From the NCBI RefSeq assembly GCF_023347255.1, contig NZ_CP094466.1:1860001-1924000 (forward strand): a stretch of DNA of 64,000 nucleotides. Direction: 5' to 3'. Positions 42,638 to 51,548 of the stretch are shown in pieces; the stretch's first letter is position 1, and each line of letters starts with the position of its first letter. The notes below the pieces were generated by a model. The model made no database searches. It saw nothing but the letters and a program-made list of their open reading frames with translations, and was not told the origin of the DNA. Source of the stretch: Faecalibacterium sp. I4-3-84 (lineage in GTDB: Bacteria > Bacillota > Clostridia > Oscillospirales > Ruminococcaceae). The position numbers and the translations under genes are program-made.

Positions 42638-43942
42638 ATGAAGCGTTTTCTGCTCTGGCTCGTGGGTGTGGTGCTGGGCGTAGGCATCTTTCTGGGCGCA
42701 GTGATGGGCGTGAGCTATGCCTTTACCACCGAGGGCGGCTGCCCGGACAGCACCGCGCAGTTTGGCACCGAAGCGCTGGAACCCAACGGCTGGTGCTGGC
42801 AGGTGCCGCTCATCGGCGGAAAGCTCGATAAGGTGTTTGCCAGCCCCGCCACCCTCACGGTGCAGAAGCTGGGCACGCTGTACACGGCCCACCCGGCCCT
42901 CATCCTGCCGGACTGGGCCAGCTACACCACCCTGACCATCCGGACGGCTTCCGGCGAGACGGTGTTCACGGGCACAGCCAGTGAATACGAGAGCTTTTTG
43001 TTCCCGGCCAACGGCGAATATAAGGCAGAGCTATCGGTCTGGCGGGTGCCGGAGGGCGGCATGGCCACCCAATTTGAGGGCGGCAGCACCGGCTCAGTGC
43101 GCAAAAATCTGGGGCTGGAAAAGCCCGCAAAGCCCACCGGCTGGTATCGTTATGCCTTCCGGTTCACCCTGCAGGCCAGCGCGGAGGTGGAGCTTTCCGC
43201 CGAGCGGGTGGAGCAGGGCGGCATTGTGGGCCTGCGCATCTCCGGCATGACCGGCGATGCAGCACCCACTGTGGAGACCGACCTTGGCAATGTGCAGTGC
43301 GTGCGTGCAGCCGATGGCTGGCGGGCCTACATCCCGGCGGCATACAACGCTTCCTCCGGCGGGCATGAGGTGAACATTACCGTGAATGGCGAGACCATCA
43401 CCCGCAGCATCATCGTGCTGCCCAAGGATTTTGGCACGGTGGACGTGGAGCCGGAACCGGATGCATCGGATGCGGCAAACACCCAGTTCCGCAATGCAGT
43501 CTGGGGCCTGTACGAAGCGCCCGCGCGGGAAAAAATGTGGCAGGGCGGCTTTGTGAACCCGGTGGAAAGCTATACCACCCTTGTGGATTACGGTCAGGTC
43601 AGGGTGGTCAACGGAAGGCAGGGCAGCCGTTCCAACTCCACAAAGCTTTATACCATCCCCGGTGAGCCCTGCCGCGCCCCGGCAAACGGTGTGGTGGTGC
43701 TGGCCGCAGAGCTGGCCCTTACCGGCAACACGGTGGTCATCGACCACGGCTGCGGGATGCGCAGCTACCTGTACGGGCTGCAGACTCTTTCCGTCTCTGC
43801 CGGGCAGACGGTGGAAAAGGGGCAGGCCGTGGGCGTGCTGGGCGAGGAGCTGACCATGGACTTCAAGCTTGGCAGCAAGAGCGTGAACCCATGGCTGCTG
43901 TTCCAGACCAGCGGCGGATTGTTCTGGAAGGAGAACAGCTGA
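42638..43942 (+). CDS. Membrane-anchored degenerate LytM (M23-like) protein
   Basis: The 434-residue protein has an N-terminal membrane helix (FLLWLVGVVLGVGIFLGAVM), a large external region and a C-terminal LytM-like fold. The fold is seen in APANGVVVLAAELALTGNTV, VIDHGCGMRSYLYGL and GQTVEKGQAVGVLGE. The zinc ligands of active M23 peptidases are missing: the first H-x3-D position has none, and the usual HLHF motif reads TMDFKLG. It is therefore probably a non-catalytic LytM factor that controls another cell-wall enzyme or joins a sporulation complex. Confidence 0.8.
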   Translation: MKRFLLWLVGVVLGVGIFLGAVMGVSYAFTTEGGCPDSTAQFGTEALEPNGWCWQVPLIGGKLDKVFASPATLTVQKLGTLYTAHPALILPDWASYTTLTIRTASGETVFTGTASEYESFLFPANGEYKAELSVWRVPEGGMATQFEGGSTGSVRKNLGLEKPAKPTGWYRYAFRFTLQASAEVELSAERVEQGGIVGLRISGMTGDAAPTVETDLGNVQCVRAADGWRAYIPAAYNASSGGHEVNITVNGETITRSIIVLPKDFGTVDVEPEPDASDAANTQFRNAVWGLYEAPAREKMWQGGFVNPVESYTTLVDYGQVRVVNGRQGSRSNSTKLYTIPGEPCRAPANGVVVLAAELALTGNTVVIDHGCGMRSYLYGLQTLSVSAGQTVEKGQAVGVLGEELTMDFKLGSKSVNPWLLFQTSGGLFWKENS

Positions 43943-43945
43943 GAT

Positions 43946-43985
43946 GCAAAAAAGCCTCTGACCATTGCGGTCAGAGGCTTTTTGC
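43946..43985. terminator. Bidirectional terminator
   Basis: GCAAAAAAGCCTCTGACC pairs with GGTCAGAGGCTTTTTGC. It serves the convergent LytM-like and aldo/keto reductase genes. Confidence 0.92.
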
Positions 43986-44001
43986 GTCTTAAATCAAAAA
44001 C

Positions 44002-44985
44002 TCAGGAAATAGCATCCACGTCCCACTTCATGCGGACGGCATCGGCACCGTCCAGTTTGATGTTCAGCGCACCGGCGTTGTCCATTACCTGCTGCGGAGT
44101 GCGGGCACCGCACAGCACATGCAGGCCGGGGATCATGCGGGCGGTCAGGGCGATCACCAGCTGTGCCAGAGAGCAGTCGTATTTCTCGGTCAGGTCGCCC
44201 CACTTTGCCAGCATGTCCAGCGCTTGTGCCCGGCGGGCGGGCTGGAAGCTGGGGTTGGAGTTGCGGGTGCTGCCCTCGGGATAGGTGGTTTCCATAGTCA
44301 CCTTGCCGGTCAGCAGGCCCTGCTCCAGCGGAGAGTATGCCTGCACCGAAACGCCCAGCTCCCTGCAGGTGGGCAGCAGCTGCTTTTCCACGCGGCGGGT
44401 CAGCAGGCTGTACTTTTCCTGAATGACGTCCAGCTGACCGTACTTGCAGTAGCCGCGGATGATGTCTGCAGTGACGTTGGATGCACCGATGGCACGGATC
44501 TTGCCCTGCTCCTTCAGCTTCATCATGGCTTCCACCGTCTCTTCCAGCGGGTAGATGCCGAAATCGGGGGTCTGCCAGTGGGTGTACAGCACATCCAGAT
44601 GATCGGTGTGCAGGCGGCGCAGGCTGTCCTCCACATCCTCGATGATGCTCTTTGCAGAAAGGTCGCGGTAAACGGTGGTGCCGTCCACGACCTTGTGCAG
44701 CACCGGTGTTTCATGCCGCCACTCCAGACCGCACTTGGTGGAAAGCACCACCTTGTCGCGGTCGATGTGCTTCATGGCTTCGCCCACCACGGTCTCGCTG
44801 TGGTACAGGCCGTAGATGGGGGCGGTGTCGATCCACTGGATGCCCTGCTCCACAGCAGTCTGGATGGCCTTGACTGAAAGGCTGTCGTCGTTATCGCCCC
44901 ACCATGCACCGCCGCCGATGGCCCAGGTGCCCATGCCGAGAAATGGCACCTGAATGCCGCTTTTGCCAATATTGATATTCTGCAT
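44002..44985 (-). CDS. Aldo/keto reductase
   Basis: The 327-residue TIM-barrel oxidoreductase has the catalytic tetrad visible as DTAPIYG (Asp, Tyr), STKCG (Lys) and YTHWQTPD (His), plus GASNVTADII and SLLTRRVEKQLLP typical of the YghZ/aldo-keto reductase group. It uses NADPH to reduce aldehydes or sugars; the substrate is unknown. The ATG at 44985 has GGAGGGTAAAGTAT in front; the longer upstream frame lacks a site. Confidence 0.92.
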   Translation of the reverse strand: MQNINIGKSGIQVPFLGMGTWAIGGGAWWGDNDDSLSVKAIQTAVEQGIQWIDTAPIYGLYHSETVVGEAMKHIDRDKVVLSTKCGLEWRHETPVLHKVVDGTTVYRDLSAKSIIEDVEDSLRRLHTDHLDVLYTHWQTPDFGIYPLEETVEAMMKLKEQGKIRAIGASNVTADIIRGYCKYGQLDVIQEKYSLLTRRVEKQLLPTCRELGVSVQAYSPLEQGLLTGKVTMETTYPEGSTRNSNPSFQPARRAQALDMLAKWGDLTEKYDCSLAQLVIALTARMIPGLHVLCGARTPQQVMDNAGALNIKLDGADAVRMKWDVDAIS

Positions 44986-45127
44986 ATACTTTACCCTCCA
45001 TGCCAGCAGTGTTCCCCGCAATGGGAGCAGCTCATTCCATAACTGGCATTCTTTGTTGTATTTTTTGTGCTTTATGAAAAAAGAGCCGCAGCTGCAGGAT
45101 ATTCCCGCACCGCAGCTCTCTTTCAAC

Positions 45128-46732
45128 TCAGATATTGCCGAACTCGCTCAGTTTCAGCGTTTCGTTGTGGGTCTCAGCCCAGCGCACCGCCCAGTCGGAG
45201 GTGAACAGCAGCAGACGGTTGCCCTTCATATCCTCCACAGCCTTGGTGTCGCTGGTCAGGTCCAGATCCCGCAGGTTGTAGGTGTCGGGGTCGTTCTGCA
45301 CCCAGCGCAGCTGTTCAAAGGGCAGCTGCTGCATCCGGATCTCCACGTTGTACTCAGTGTTCAGGCGGTACTCCAGCACTTCCAGCTGCAGCACGCCGAC
45401 CACGCCGACCACCACTTCTTCCATGCCGCCGCCCACTTCGCGGAAGATCTGGATGGCACCCTCCTGCGCGATCTGCTCCATGCCCTTCACGAACTGCTTG
45501 CGCTTCATGGTGTCCTTCTGCTCAATGCGGGCAAAGTGCTCCGGCGAGAAGGTGGGGATGCCTGCGAACTGGACCTTCTTTTTGCCGGTGCACAAGGTGT
45601 CGCCGATGGAGAAGATGCCCGGGTCGAACAGGCCAATGATATCGCCGGCGTAGGCTTCGTCCACGATGGCGCGGTCCTGCGCCATCAGCTGGGTGCCGGT
45701 GGCCAGCTTGATGTTCTTGCCCTCCTGCACATGGAAGGCCTCCATGCCGCGCTCGAACTTGCCGGAGCAGATGCGCATAAAGGCGATGCGGTCGCGGTGG
45801 GCCTTGTTCATGTTGGCCTGAATTTTAAAGATGAAGGCAGAGAACTCGTCACGGCAGGGGTCCACGGTCTCGCCGGTCAGGCTGTCCACGCGGGCCAGCG
45901 GGGTGGGGGTGAGCCGCAGGAAGTTCTCCAGAAAAGGCTCCACGCCAAAGTTGGTCAGAGCGGAACCAAAGAACACGGGGCTCAGCTCGCCGCGCAGCAC
46001 TTTGTCGAGGTCAAATTCCTCGGCAGCGCCGTCCAACAGCTCGATCTCATCCACCAGCTGCTGGTGCAGATACGGGGTGAGCAGCTCGTCCAGTGCGGGA
46101 TCGCCCAGCTCGGCCTCGGTCTCATCCACTTTCTTCACGCCGTTGGCGCGGCCGTCGCTGGAAAATGCCAGCACCTTGCGGGTGTTGCGGTCGAACACGC
46201 CCTTGAACTCCTTGCCGCAGCCGATGGGCCAGTTCATGGGGTAGGTCTTGATGCCCAAAATCTCCTCAATGTTCTCCATCAGCTCAAAGGGGTCGCGGGC
46301 TTCGCGGTCCATCTTGTTGATGAAGGTGAAGATGGGGATGTGGCGCAGGGTGCACACCTTGAACAGCTTGATGGTCTGGGCCTCAACGCCCTTTGCAGCG
46401 TCGATGACCATGACGGCAGAGTCTGCCGCCATCAGGGTGCGGTAGGTGTCCTCCGAGAAGTCCTGATGGCCCGGGGTGTCCAGAATGTTCACACACTTGC
46501 CCGCGTAGTTGAACTGCAGGACAGAAGAGGTGACGGAAATACCGCGCTGCTTCTCAATGTCCATCCAGTCGGACACGGCGTGCTTTGCGCTCTGCTTGCC
46601 CTTGACGGAGCCTGCCTGATTGATGGCTCCGCCGTACAGCAGCAGCTTTTCGGTCAGAGTGGTCTTACCGGCGTCGGGATGGCTGATGATCGCAAACGTC
46701 CGGCGGCGCTCGATTTCTTCACGATTTGTCAT
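45128..46732 (-). CDS. prfC: Peptide chain release factor 3
   Basis: The 534-residue translational GTPase has G1 SHPDAGKTTL, G3 DTPGHQDFSEDTYRTL and G4 NKMDREARDPF, followed by EF-G-like domain II and the RF3-specific C-terminal domain (VVGVVGVLQLEVLEYRLNTEYNVE). It recycles RF1/RF2 after termination. Its length matches RF3 and not EF-G or TetM. A palindromic repeat element lies just upstream. Confidence 0.96.
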   Translation of the reverse strand: MTNREEIERRRTFAIISHPDAGKTTLTEKLLLYGGAINQAGSVKGKQSAKHAVSDWMDIEKQRGISVTSSVLQFNYAGKCVNILDTPGHQDFSEDTYRTLMAADSAVMVIDAAKGVEAQTIKLFKVCTLRHIPIFTFINKMDREARDPFELMENIEEILGIKTYPMNWPIGCGKEFKGVFDRNTRKVLAFSSDGRANGVKKVDETEAELGDPALDELLTPYLHQQLVDEIELLDGAAEEFDLDKVLRGELSPVFFGSALTNFGVEPFLENFLRLTPTPLARVDSLTGETVDPCRDEFSAFIFKIQANMNKAHRDRIAFMRICSGKFERGMEAFHVQEGKNIKLATGTQLMAQDRAIVDEAYAGDIIGLFDPGIFSIGDTLCTGKKKVQFAGIPTFSPEHFARIEQKDTMKRKQFVKGMEQIAQEGAIQIFREVGGGMEEVVVGVVGVLQLEVLEYRLNTEYNVEIRMQQLPFEQLRWVQNDPDTYNLRDLDLTSDTKAVEDMKGNRLLLFTSDWAVRWAETHNETLKLSEFGNI

Positions 46733-46761
46733 AAACTAGTATTTCTCCTGAAATGGATGGA

Positions 46762-46895
46762 ACTCCTTCAGTCACGGCTGATGCCGTGACAGCTCCCTCA
46801 ATGAGGGAGCCTCTGGCGAAAAGGAAAAGCTTCTCGCCCTGCCAAAGCCTCCCTCTCAGAGGGAGGTGGCATCGCGCAGCGATGACGGAAGGAGT
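46762..46895. repeat. Palindromic repeat element, copy 1
   Basis: A 134-bp block with inverted ends (ACTCCTTCAGTCA / TGACGGAAGGAGT) and internal stems CTCCCTCA/TGAGGGAG and CCTCCCTCT/AGAGGGAGG. It lies between prfC and the GNAT-MnmM gene. A related copy is at 62925-63056. No ORF fits in it, so it looks like a non-autonomous MITE-type element. Confidence 0.7.
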
Positions 46896-46956
46896 ATATT
46901 TTTACACATACGTACCCTATTTTATCCGAAAACGCTCCATAATGCAAGTGTTTTCG

Positions 46957-47823
46957 TTATTTTTTCAGGATGATGCAGGGCAGAGGGGCGGTTTCGGCCC
47001 AGTTGGCAAAATCACACACCAGAACGGTAAAACTTTTGAGCGGAAGTGCCCGGAGATATTCCAGCACCGTCTGCTTTTCATCCGTGCCGATGACCTGCCC
47101 GCTGTAGAGGATGGCGCTCACCACGCCGCCGGGGCGCACGGCTTCCAAAGCCGCCTGCAGGGCGGGGATGCTGCTCTGCGCGGTGGAGAACACTGCGTGG
47201 TCGGCCCCGGGCAGCCAGCCAAAGTTGAACATCACCGCATCTGCCGTGCCGGGCTGCACAACCTGTAAAAGGTCTGCGTGGCTTTGGCAGTGCAGCTCAT
47301 ACCGGGCGGCAGGCACGCCCAGCTGCTCCAGATGCTTCCGGGTGGATGCAATGGCAGCTTCCTGCACGTCAAAGCCGACTACCTTTCCTTCCGGCGCGGT
47401 GATGCCGCACAGGAAGGCCGTGTCGCCGCCGTTGCCGCAGGTAGCATCGATGCAAAGGCGCGGCTGTGCCAGCCGCGCGGCCAGAAAGTCCTGCACGAAC
47501 TTGACGGCGGTCAGGTCCGGCGTGCGGCGGCGCACCAGCTGCCTGCCTTCTGCCGCAAAGCCGAACTTTGCCCAGAACGCAAGCTCTGCGGCATCGGCGG
47601 GAAGCGGGGCGGTAAATACGGTAGCCTTTTCGCGGTCGTATCCGGCGTAGGCGCGCAAGGCTTCTTTTAATAGATAGGAACCGTAGCCTTTGCGCCGCCA
47701 CTGCGGTTCGATGCCAAACGCGGTGATGGCAGCCCCCTTTGCGGCGGGCGTGAGCGCGCAGAAGCCGATCTGTGTTTTTTCCTTATAGAGGGCAAAGCCC
47801 TCGTCTGTGCGGTGCAGTTCCAT
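46957..47823 (-). CDS. GNAT acetyltransferase fused to MnmM-like tRNA methyltransferase
   Basis: The 288-residue protein joins two domains. Residues 1-105 form a GNAT domain with acetyl-CoA loop QWRRKGYGSYLLKEALRAYA. Residues 108-288 are a class I SAM methyltransferase of the YtqB/MnmM family: motif I IDATCGNGGDTAFL (125-138), VVGFDVQEAAIAST, and the family marker MFNFGWLPGADH. MnmM makes mnm5s2U34 in tRNA from the aminomethyl form. The GNAT substrate is unknown. The start at 47823 follows AGGAGG. Single-domain MnmM is the usual form, so the fusion is notable. Confidence 0.85.
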   Translation of the reverse strand: MELHRTDEGFALYKEKTQIGFCALTPAAKGAAITAFGIEPQWRRKGYGSYLLKEALRAYAGYDREKATVFTAPLPADAAELAFWAKFGFAAEGRQLVRRRTPDLTAVKFVQDFLAARLAQPRLCIDATCGNGGDTAFLCGITAPEGKVVGFDVQEAAIASTRKHLEQLGVPAARYELHCQSHADLLQVVQPGTADAVMFNFGWLPGADHAVFSTAQSSIPALQAALEAVRPGGVVSAILYSGQVIGTDEKQTVLEYLRALPLKSFTVLVCDFANWAETAPLPCIILKK

Positions 47824-48017
47824 GGTGTGTTCCTCCTGAATTTACACTTTTACAATAGCAAGCGCAAAGGCCGCTGTCAAGGGCGGAAAGCGCGTCTTTA
47901 TTTCACAGTTTCTTCACGGCGCGCGCGATTGATTTTCACAATTGATGGTTACAATAGGAGCAGTTCAACGGAACAGGGCTCCTGTGGACGTATCCCTTAC
48001 GGAAAGGAAGTATCAGC

Positions 48018-49409
48018 ATGGACAATGAGAACAAATGGGAATATGATTATTCCTCTCAGGATAAAAACGAAAGCGGAGATACCGGTTATCCCAATGTGGG
48101 CAGCAGCGGCATGAACACCGCCAACCAGTACAACGACCCGCAGCCGGAACCGGAGACCGCTTACACCGCCCCGCAGACAGACAACGGCGCAGGCGGTGCA
48201 ACGCCGCCGGTACATCCGGTACAGCCGCAGGACGCGCAGCCCCCTAAAAAGAAGAAAAAGTTCAATGGCAAGCGCGTTGCACGCAGCGCCGTGGCGCTGC
48301 TGCTGGCCGCAGCCATGGGCTTTGCGGGCGGCTTTGTGGGGGCAAAGTTTGGCGGAAGCGGCAAGGTGGTCATTCAGCAGGTGGCACCTTCCTCTACGGC
48401 CGACAGTGCATCCGGTTCGGATAGTTCCATCACCGCAGCATCCAGCAGCGGCAGCAGCCTGACCACTGAACAGGTGGCTGATCTGGTCAGCCCCAGCGTG
48501 GTGGTCATCACTACGGAGCAGGTGGTCTACTCTCAGTGGTCGTGGTACGGCCAGAATCAGGTGGAGAGCGGTGCCGGCAGCGGCGTGATCATCAGCTCGG
48601 ACGGCTACATCCTCACCTGTGCACATGTGGTGGACGGCGCTTCCACCATCACCGTTACCATTGGTGACAAGGACTACACCGCCACCCTCGTGGGCGAAGA
48701 TACCACCAGCGATATCGCGGTCATCAAGATCGATGCTGACGGCCTGACCCCCGCCACCGTGGGCAACAGCGACAGCCTGAAGGTGGGCCAGAGCGTGATG
48801 GCTGTGGGCAACCCGCTGGGTGAGCTGGGCGGCACCGTGACCGGCGGCATGATCAGCGCTTTGAACCGCAGTGTCACCATTCAGGGCAGCAGCTCTGTGA
48901 ACACCATGTCCCTGATCCAGATGGATGCTTCGGTCAGCCCCGGCAACTCCGGCGGCGGCCTGTTCAATATGAACGGTGAGCTGGTCGGCATTGTGAATGC
49001 AAAATCCTCTTCCAGCGATGCAGAGGGTCTGGGCTTTGCCATCCCCATCAACGATGCCATCAAGGTGGCACAGGAACTGCTGGAGAACGGCTATGTGACC
49101 GGACGGCCTTATTTGGGCATCACCTATCTGGCTGTGACCGACGCACAGACTGCTTCTCAACTGGGCGTGAATGCCTACGGCGTTTACGTTGTGGAGGTGG
49201 TCAAGGGCGGCCCTGCCGAAAAGGCAGGCCTGCAGGCCGGTGACCGCATCGTGAGCGTGGACGGCACCGAGATCGCCTCCAAGGACGACCTTGGCACCCT
49301 GATGCAGAAGCACGCAGCAGGCGATACGCTTTCCATCACCATTGCACGCGACGGCCAGATGCAGACGGTCAATGTGACACTGGGCGAAAAGACGGCTTCC
49401 AACAGCTGA
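48018..49409 (+). CDS. htrA: HtrA/DegP-type membrane serine protease
   Basis: The 463-residue protein has a Gln/Pro-rich cytoplasmic N-terminus ending in a Lys run (KKKKK), one membrane span (about 88-110), a trypsin-like domain and a PDZ domain. The catalytic triad is visible in ILTCAHVVDG (His), TTSDIAVIKI (Asp) and SPGNSGGGLFN (Ser). PDZ residues include GVYVVEVVKGGPAEKAGLQAGDRI. It degrades misfolded proteins outside the membrane. A TACAAT box lies at 47950-47955 but its -35 is weak. Confidence 0.95.
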   Translation: MDNENKWEYDYSSQDKNESGDTGYPNVGSSGMNTANQYNDPQPEPETAYTAPQTDNGAGGATPPVHPVQPQDAQPPKKKKKFNGKRVARSAVALLLAAAMGFAGGFVGAKFGGSGKVVIQQVAPSSTADSASGSDSSITAASSSGSSLTTEQVADLVSPSVVVITTEQVVYSQWSWYGQNQVESGAGSGVIISSDGYILTCAHVVDGASTITVTIGDKDYTATLVGEDTTSDIAVIKIDADGLTPATVGNSDSLKVGQSVMAVGNPLGELGGTVTGGMISALNRSVTIQGSSSVNTMSLIQMDASVSPGNSGGGLFNMNGELVGIVNAKSSSSDAEGLGFAIPINDAIKVAQELLENGYVTGRPYLGITYLAVTDAQTASQLGVNAYGVYVVEVVKGGPAEKAGLQAGDRIVSVDGTEIASKDDLGTLMQKHAAGDTLSITIARDGQMQTVNVTLGEKTASNS

Positions 49410-49423
49410 GCAAAATAGAAAAT

Positions 49424-49458
49424 AGGAGCGGATGAGAGTTTTCCATCCGCTCCTGTTT
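49424..49458. terminator. Bidirectional terminator htrA/pulA
   Basis: AGGAGCGGATG / CATCCGCTCCT stem flanked by AAAATAGAAAAT and GTTTTTAT. Confidence 0.85.
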
Positions 49459-51414
49459 TTATATCTGTCCAAAGATGGCGGCACTGTAAGGCATCAGCAC
49501 GGCCTCGTGCTCATACACTCTTGCCGGGCCGCGCCACAGGCTGGACGAGATGCCGTCGCTCAGCATCTGCCAGCGTCCAACCGGCAGCGGCACGGCCTTG
49601 CTGATCTCGGTGGGGTTATAGAACACGCACAGCGCCTGCCATGCTGCGCCGTCGTCCCACTGGGCGGGCAGCTGCCAGCCCACCAGCGGCTGCTCCAGTG
49701 AGAAAAAGTACAGGGCATCCGGCGCGTGGGGGTCGGTGCTGGAAAGCCGCGGAAACCTTGCCCGCAGAGCCAGCAGGCCGCGGTAGTAGTCCACCAGTGC
49801 ATGATATTTTTCGGCCCGCTCCCAGTCCAGCCGGTTCAGCGCAGGCGAAGAGCGGTAGCTGTTTTCCTTCCCTTTTTTGGTGCGGGCAAACTCCTCGCCC
49901 GCCTGCAGGAAAGGCAGGCCGAAGCTGGTCAGGTAAATGCCCGCCGCCAGCCGGTTCTGGGCAAGGGCTGTGCTGTCTGCCGCTGTGAACTCCGGCTTTT
50001 CGTACCGCACCAGCAGCAGCTTGTCCCACAGGGTGAAGTTGTCGTGGGCGGAAACATAGCTCACGATCTGGCTGGGCGCGTGGGGCGGCAGACGGTCACT
50101 GCGGCACCATGCCGCCACCGCGCCGCCGATGTCCCAGAAGCTGTCGGGCCTGCCCTCCACATAGCCCGGCTCCCGGGCGTTGAAGCAGCCGCCTTTGATG
50201 GTGTCGCGGGTGTCGTCGCAGAAGATGCCGATGCGATCGTTCAGCATGGCAAGATTCGCCTTGTTGGCCTCGTACCGGTGCAGCTGGCTGCCGCCGCCCT
50301 GCCACGGTTCGCCGTACATCAGGATATCCCGCCCACCGGGCAGCGCATCCAGCGCGGCGCGCACCGCGTTGATGGTCTCCACGTCGTACAGGCCCATCAG
50401 GTCGAACCGGAAGCCGTCGATGTGGTATTCCTGCGCCCAGTAGAGGATGGAATCGATCATATACCGCCGGGCCATGGGCCGCTCGCTGGCAAATTCATTG
50501 CCGCAGCCGCTGCCGTTGGAAAAGCTGCCGTCCTCGTTCTGGCGAAAAAAGTAGCAGGGCACGGTGTCGTTCAGCGGGTTCGCATTGCGGTACATGTGGT
50601 TATACACCACATCCATCACCACGCCGATGCCCGCCGCGTGCAGGGCTGCGATCATTTCCCTGCACTCCCGGATGCGCACCTCGCCGCGGGTGGGGTCGGT
50701 GGAATAGCTGCCTTCGGGCACATTGTAGTTGGTGGGGTCATAGCCCCAGTTGTACTGCCGCAGCAGCGGCTTTGCCTCGTCCACGCTGCCAAAGTCGAAA
50801 ATGGGCAGCAGCTGCACATACTTCACGCCCAGACGCCGGAGATAGTTCAGGCAGGTGGGGTGGATGCCGTCCCCGTGCAGGGTGGTGCCCTGCTGGGTAA
50901 AGGCCATGAACTTGCCCCGCCATGCCGGGCGCACGCCGCTGGCAGCGTCCTGCGAGAAGTCGCGCACGCTCACCTCCCACACCGCGCGCTGCTCCGGCGG
51001 GATGACCGGACGCACATCCCGCTCCCACCCGGAGGGGGCGGTGCGGGCAAGATCTACGATCATGCTGCGGGTGCCGTTCACACCGGCAGCGCGGGCGTAA
51101 GGGTCGCCGGTCTCGCGGCTCACGCCGTCCACCGTCACCGTAAAGGTGTAATAACGGCCGTGCTGGTCGCCGGGCAGATAGATGCTCCACACGCCCTGCG
51201 GCCCGCGTTCCAGCGGCAGGGTGCCCATGCACACGCCGCCATTGCCCTTGCGGTAAAGGTTCACACACACGCTCTGAGCTGTAGGTGTCCACAGACGCAG
51301 CCGCGTGCCGGAAAGGGTATACTCCGGCCCCAGCGGCCCGGTGCAGGTGGTGTCCCGGGCAAAGGTGTCGCTCTCGAACAGTTCTTTCAGTTCAGCAGGG
51401 GTTCTGGCACTCAT
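49459..51414 (-). CDS. pulA: Type I pullulanase (GH13)
   Basis: The 651-residue debranching enzyme cleaves alpha-1,6 links in pullulan and branched glycogen or starch. It has a CBM48-like N-terminal domain (TLSGTRLRLWTPTAQSVCVN), the pullulanase tag YNWGYDPTNYNVPEGSY, and GH13 regions DVVYNH, GFRFDLMGLYD (nucleophile Asp), GEPW (acid Glu) and VSAHDN. There is no signal peptide, so it acts inside the cell. The ATG at 51414 has AAGGAAACC just upstream and is preferred to the one four codons earlier. Confidence 0.95.
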   Translation of the reverse strand: MSARTPAELKELFESDTFARDTTCTGPLGPEYTLSGTRLRLWTPTAQSVCVNLYRKGNGGVCMGTLPLERGPQGVWSIYLPGDQHGRYYTFTVTVDGVSRETGDPYARAAGVNGTRSMIVDLARTAPSGWERDVRPVIPPEQRAVWEVSVRDFSQDAASGVRPAWRGKFMAFTQQGTTLHGDGIHPTCLNYLRRLGVKYVQLLPIFDFGSVDEAKPLLRQYNWGYDPTNYNVPEGSYSTDPTRGEVRIRECREMIAALHAAGIGVVMDVVYNHMYRNANPLNDTVPCYFFRQNEDGSFSNGSGCGNEFASERPMARRYMIDSILYWAQEYHIDGFRFDLMGLYDVETINAVRAALDALPGGRDILMYGEPWQGGGSQLHRYEANKANLAMLNDRIGIFCDDTRDTIKGGCFNAREPGYVEGRPDSFWDIGGAVAAWCRSDRLPPHAPSQIVSYVSAHDNFTLWDKLLLVRYEKPEFTAADSTALAQNRLAAGIYLTSFGLPFLQAGEEFARTKKGKENSYRSSPALNRLDWERAEKYHALVDYYRGLLALRARFPRLSSTDPHAPDALYFFSLEQPLVGWQLPAQWDDGAAWQALCVFYNPTEISKAVPLPVGRWQMLSDGISSSLWRGPARVYEHEAVLMPYSAAIFGQI

Positions 51415-51548
51415 GGTTTCCTTCATTCCTTCTTCTTATTTTCCATACAGTAAGTGTAAACAACCGGTGTGGATTTTTCAAGGGGGAATTGCAAAACCTG
51501 TCCGGGTACACTATACTGGAAGAAAACGACAAAAACGGAGGGCAAACC

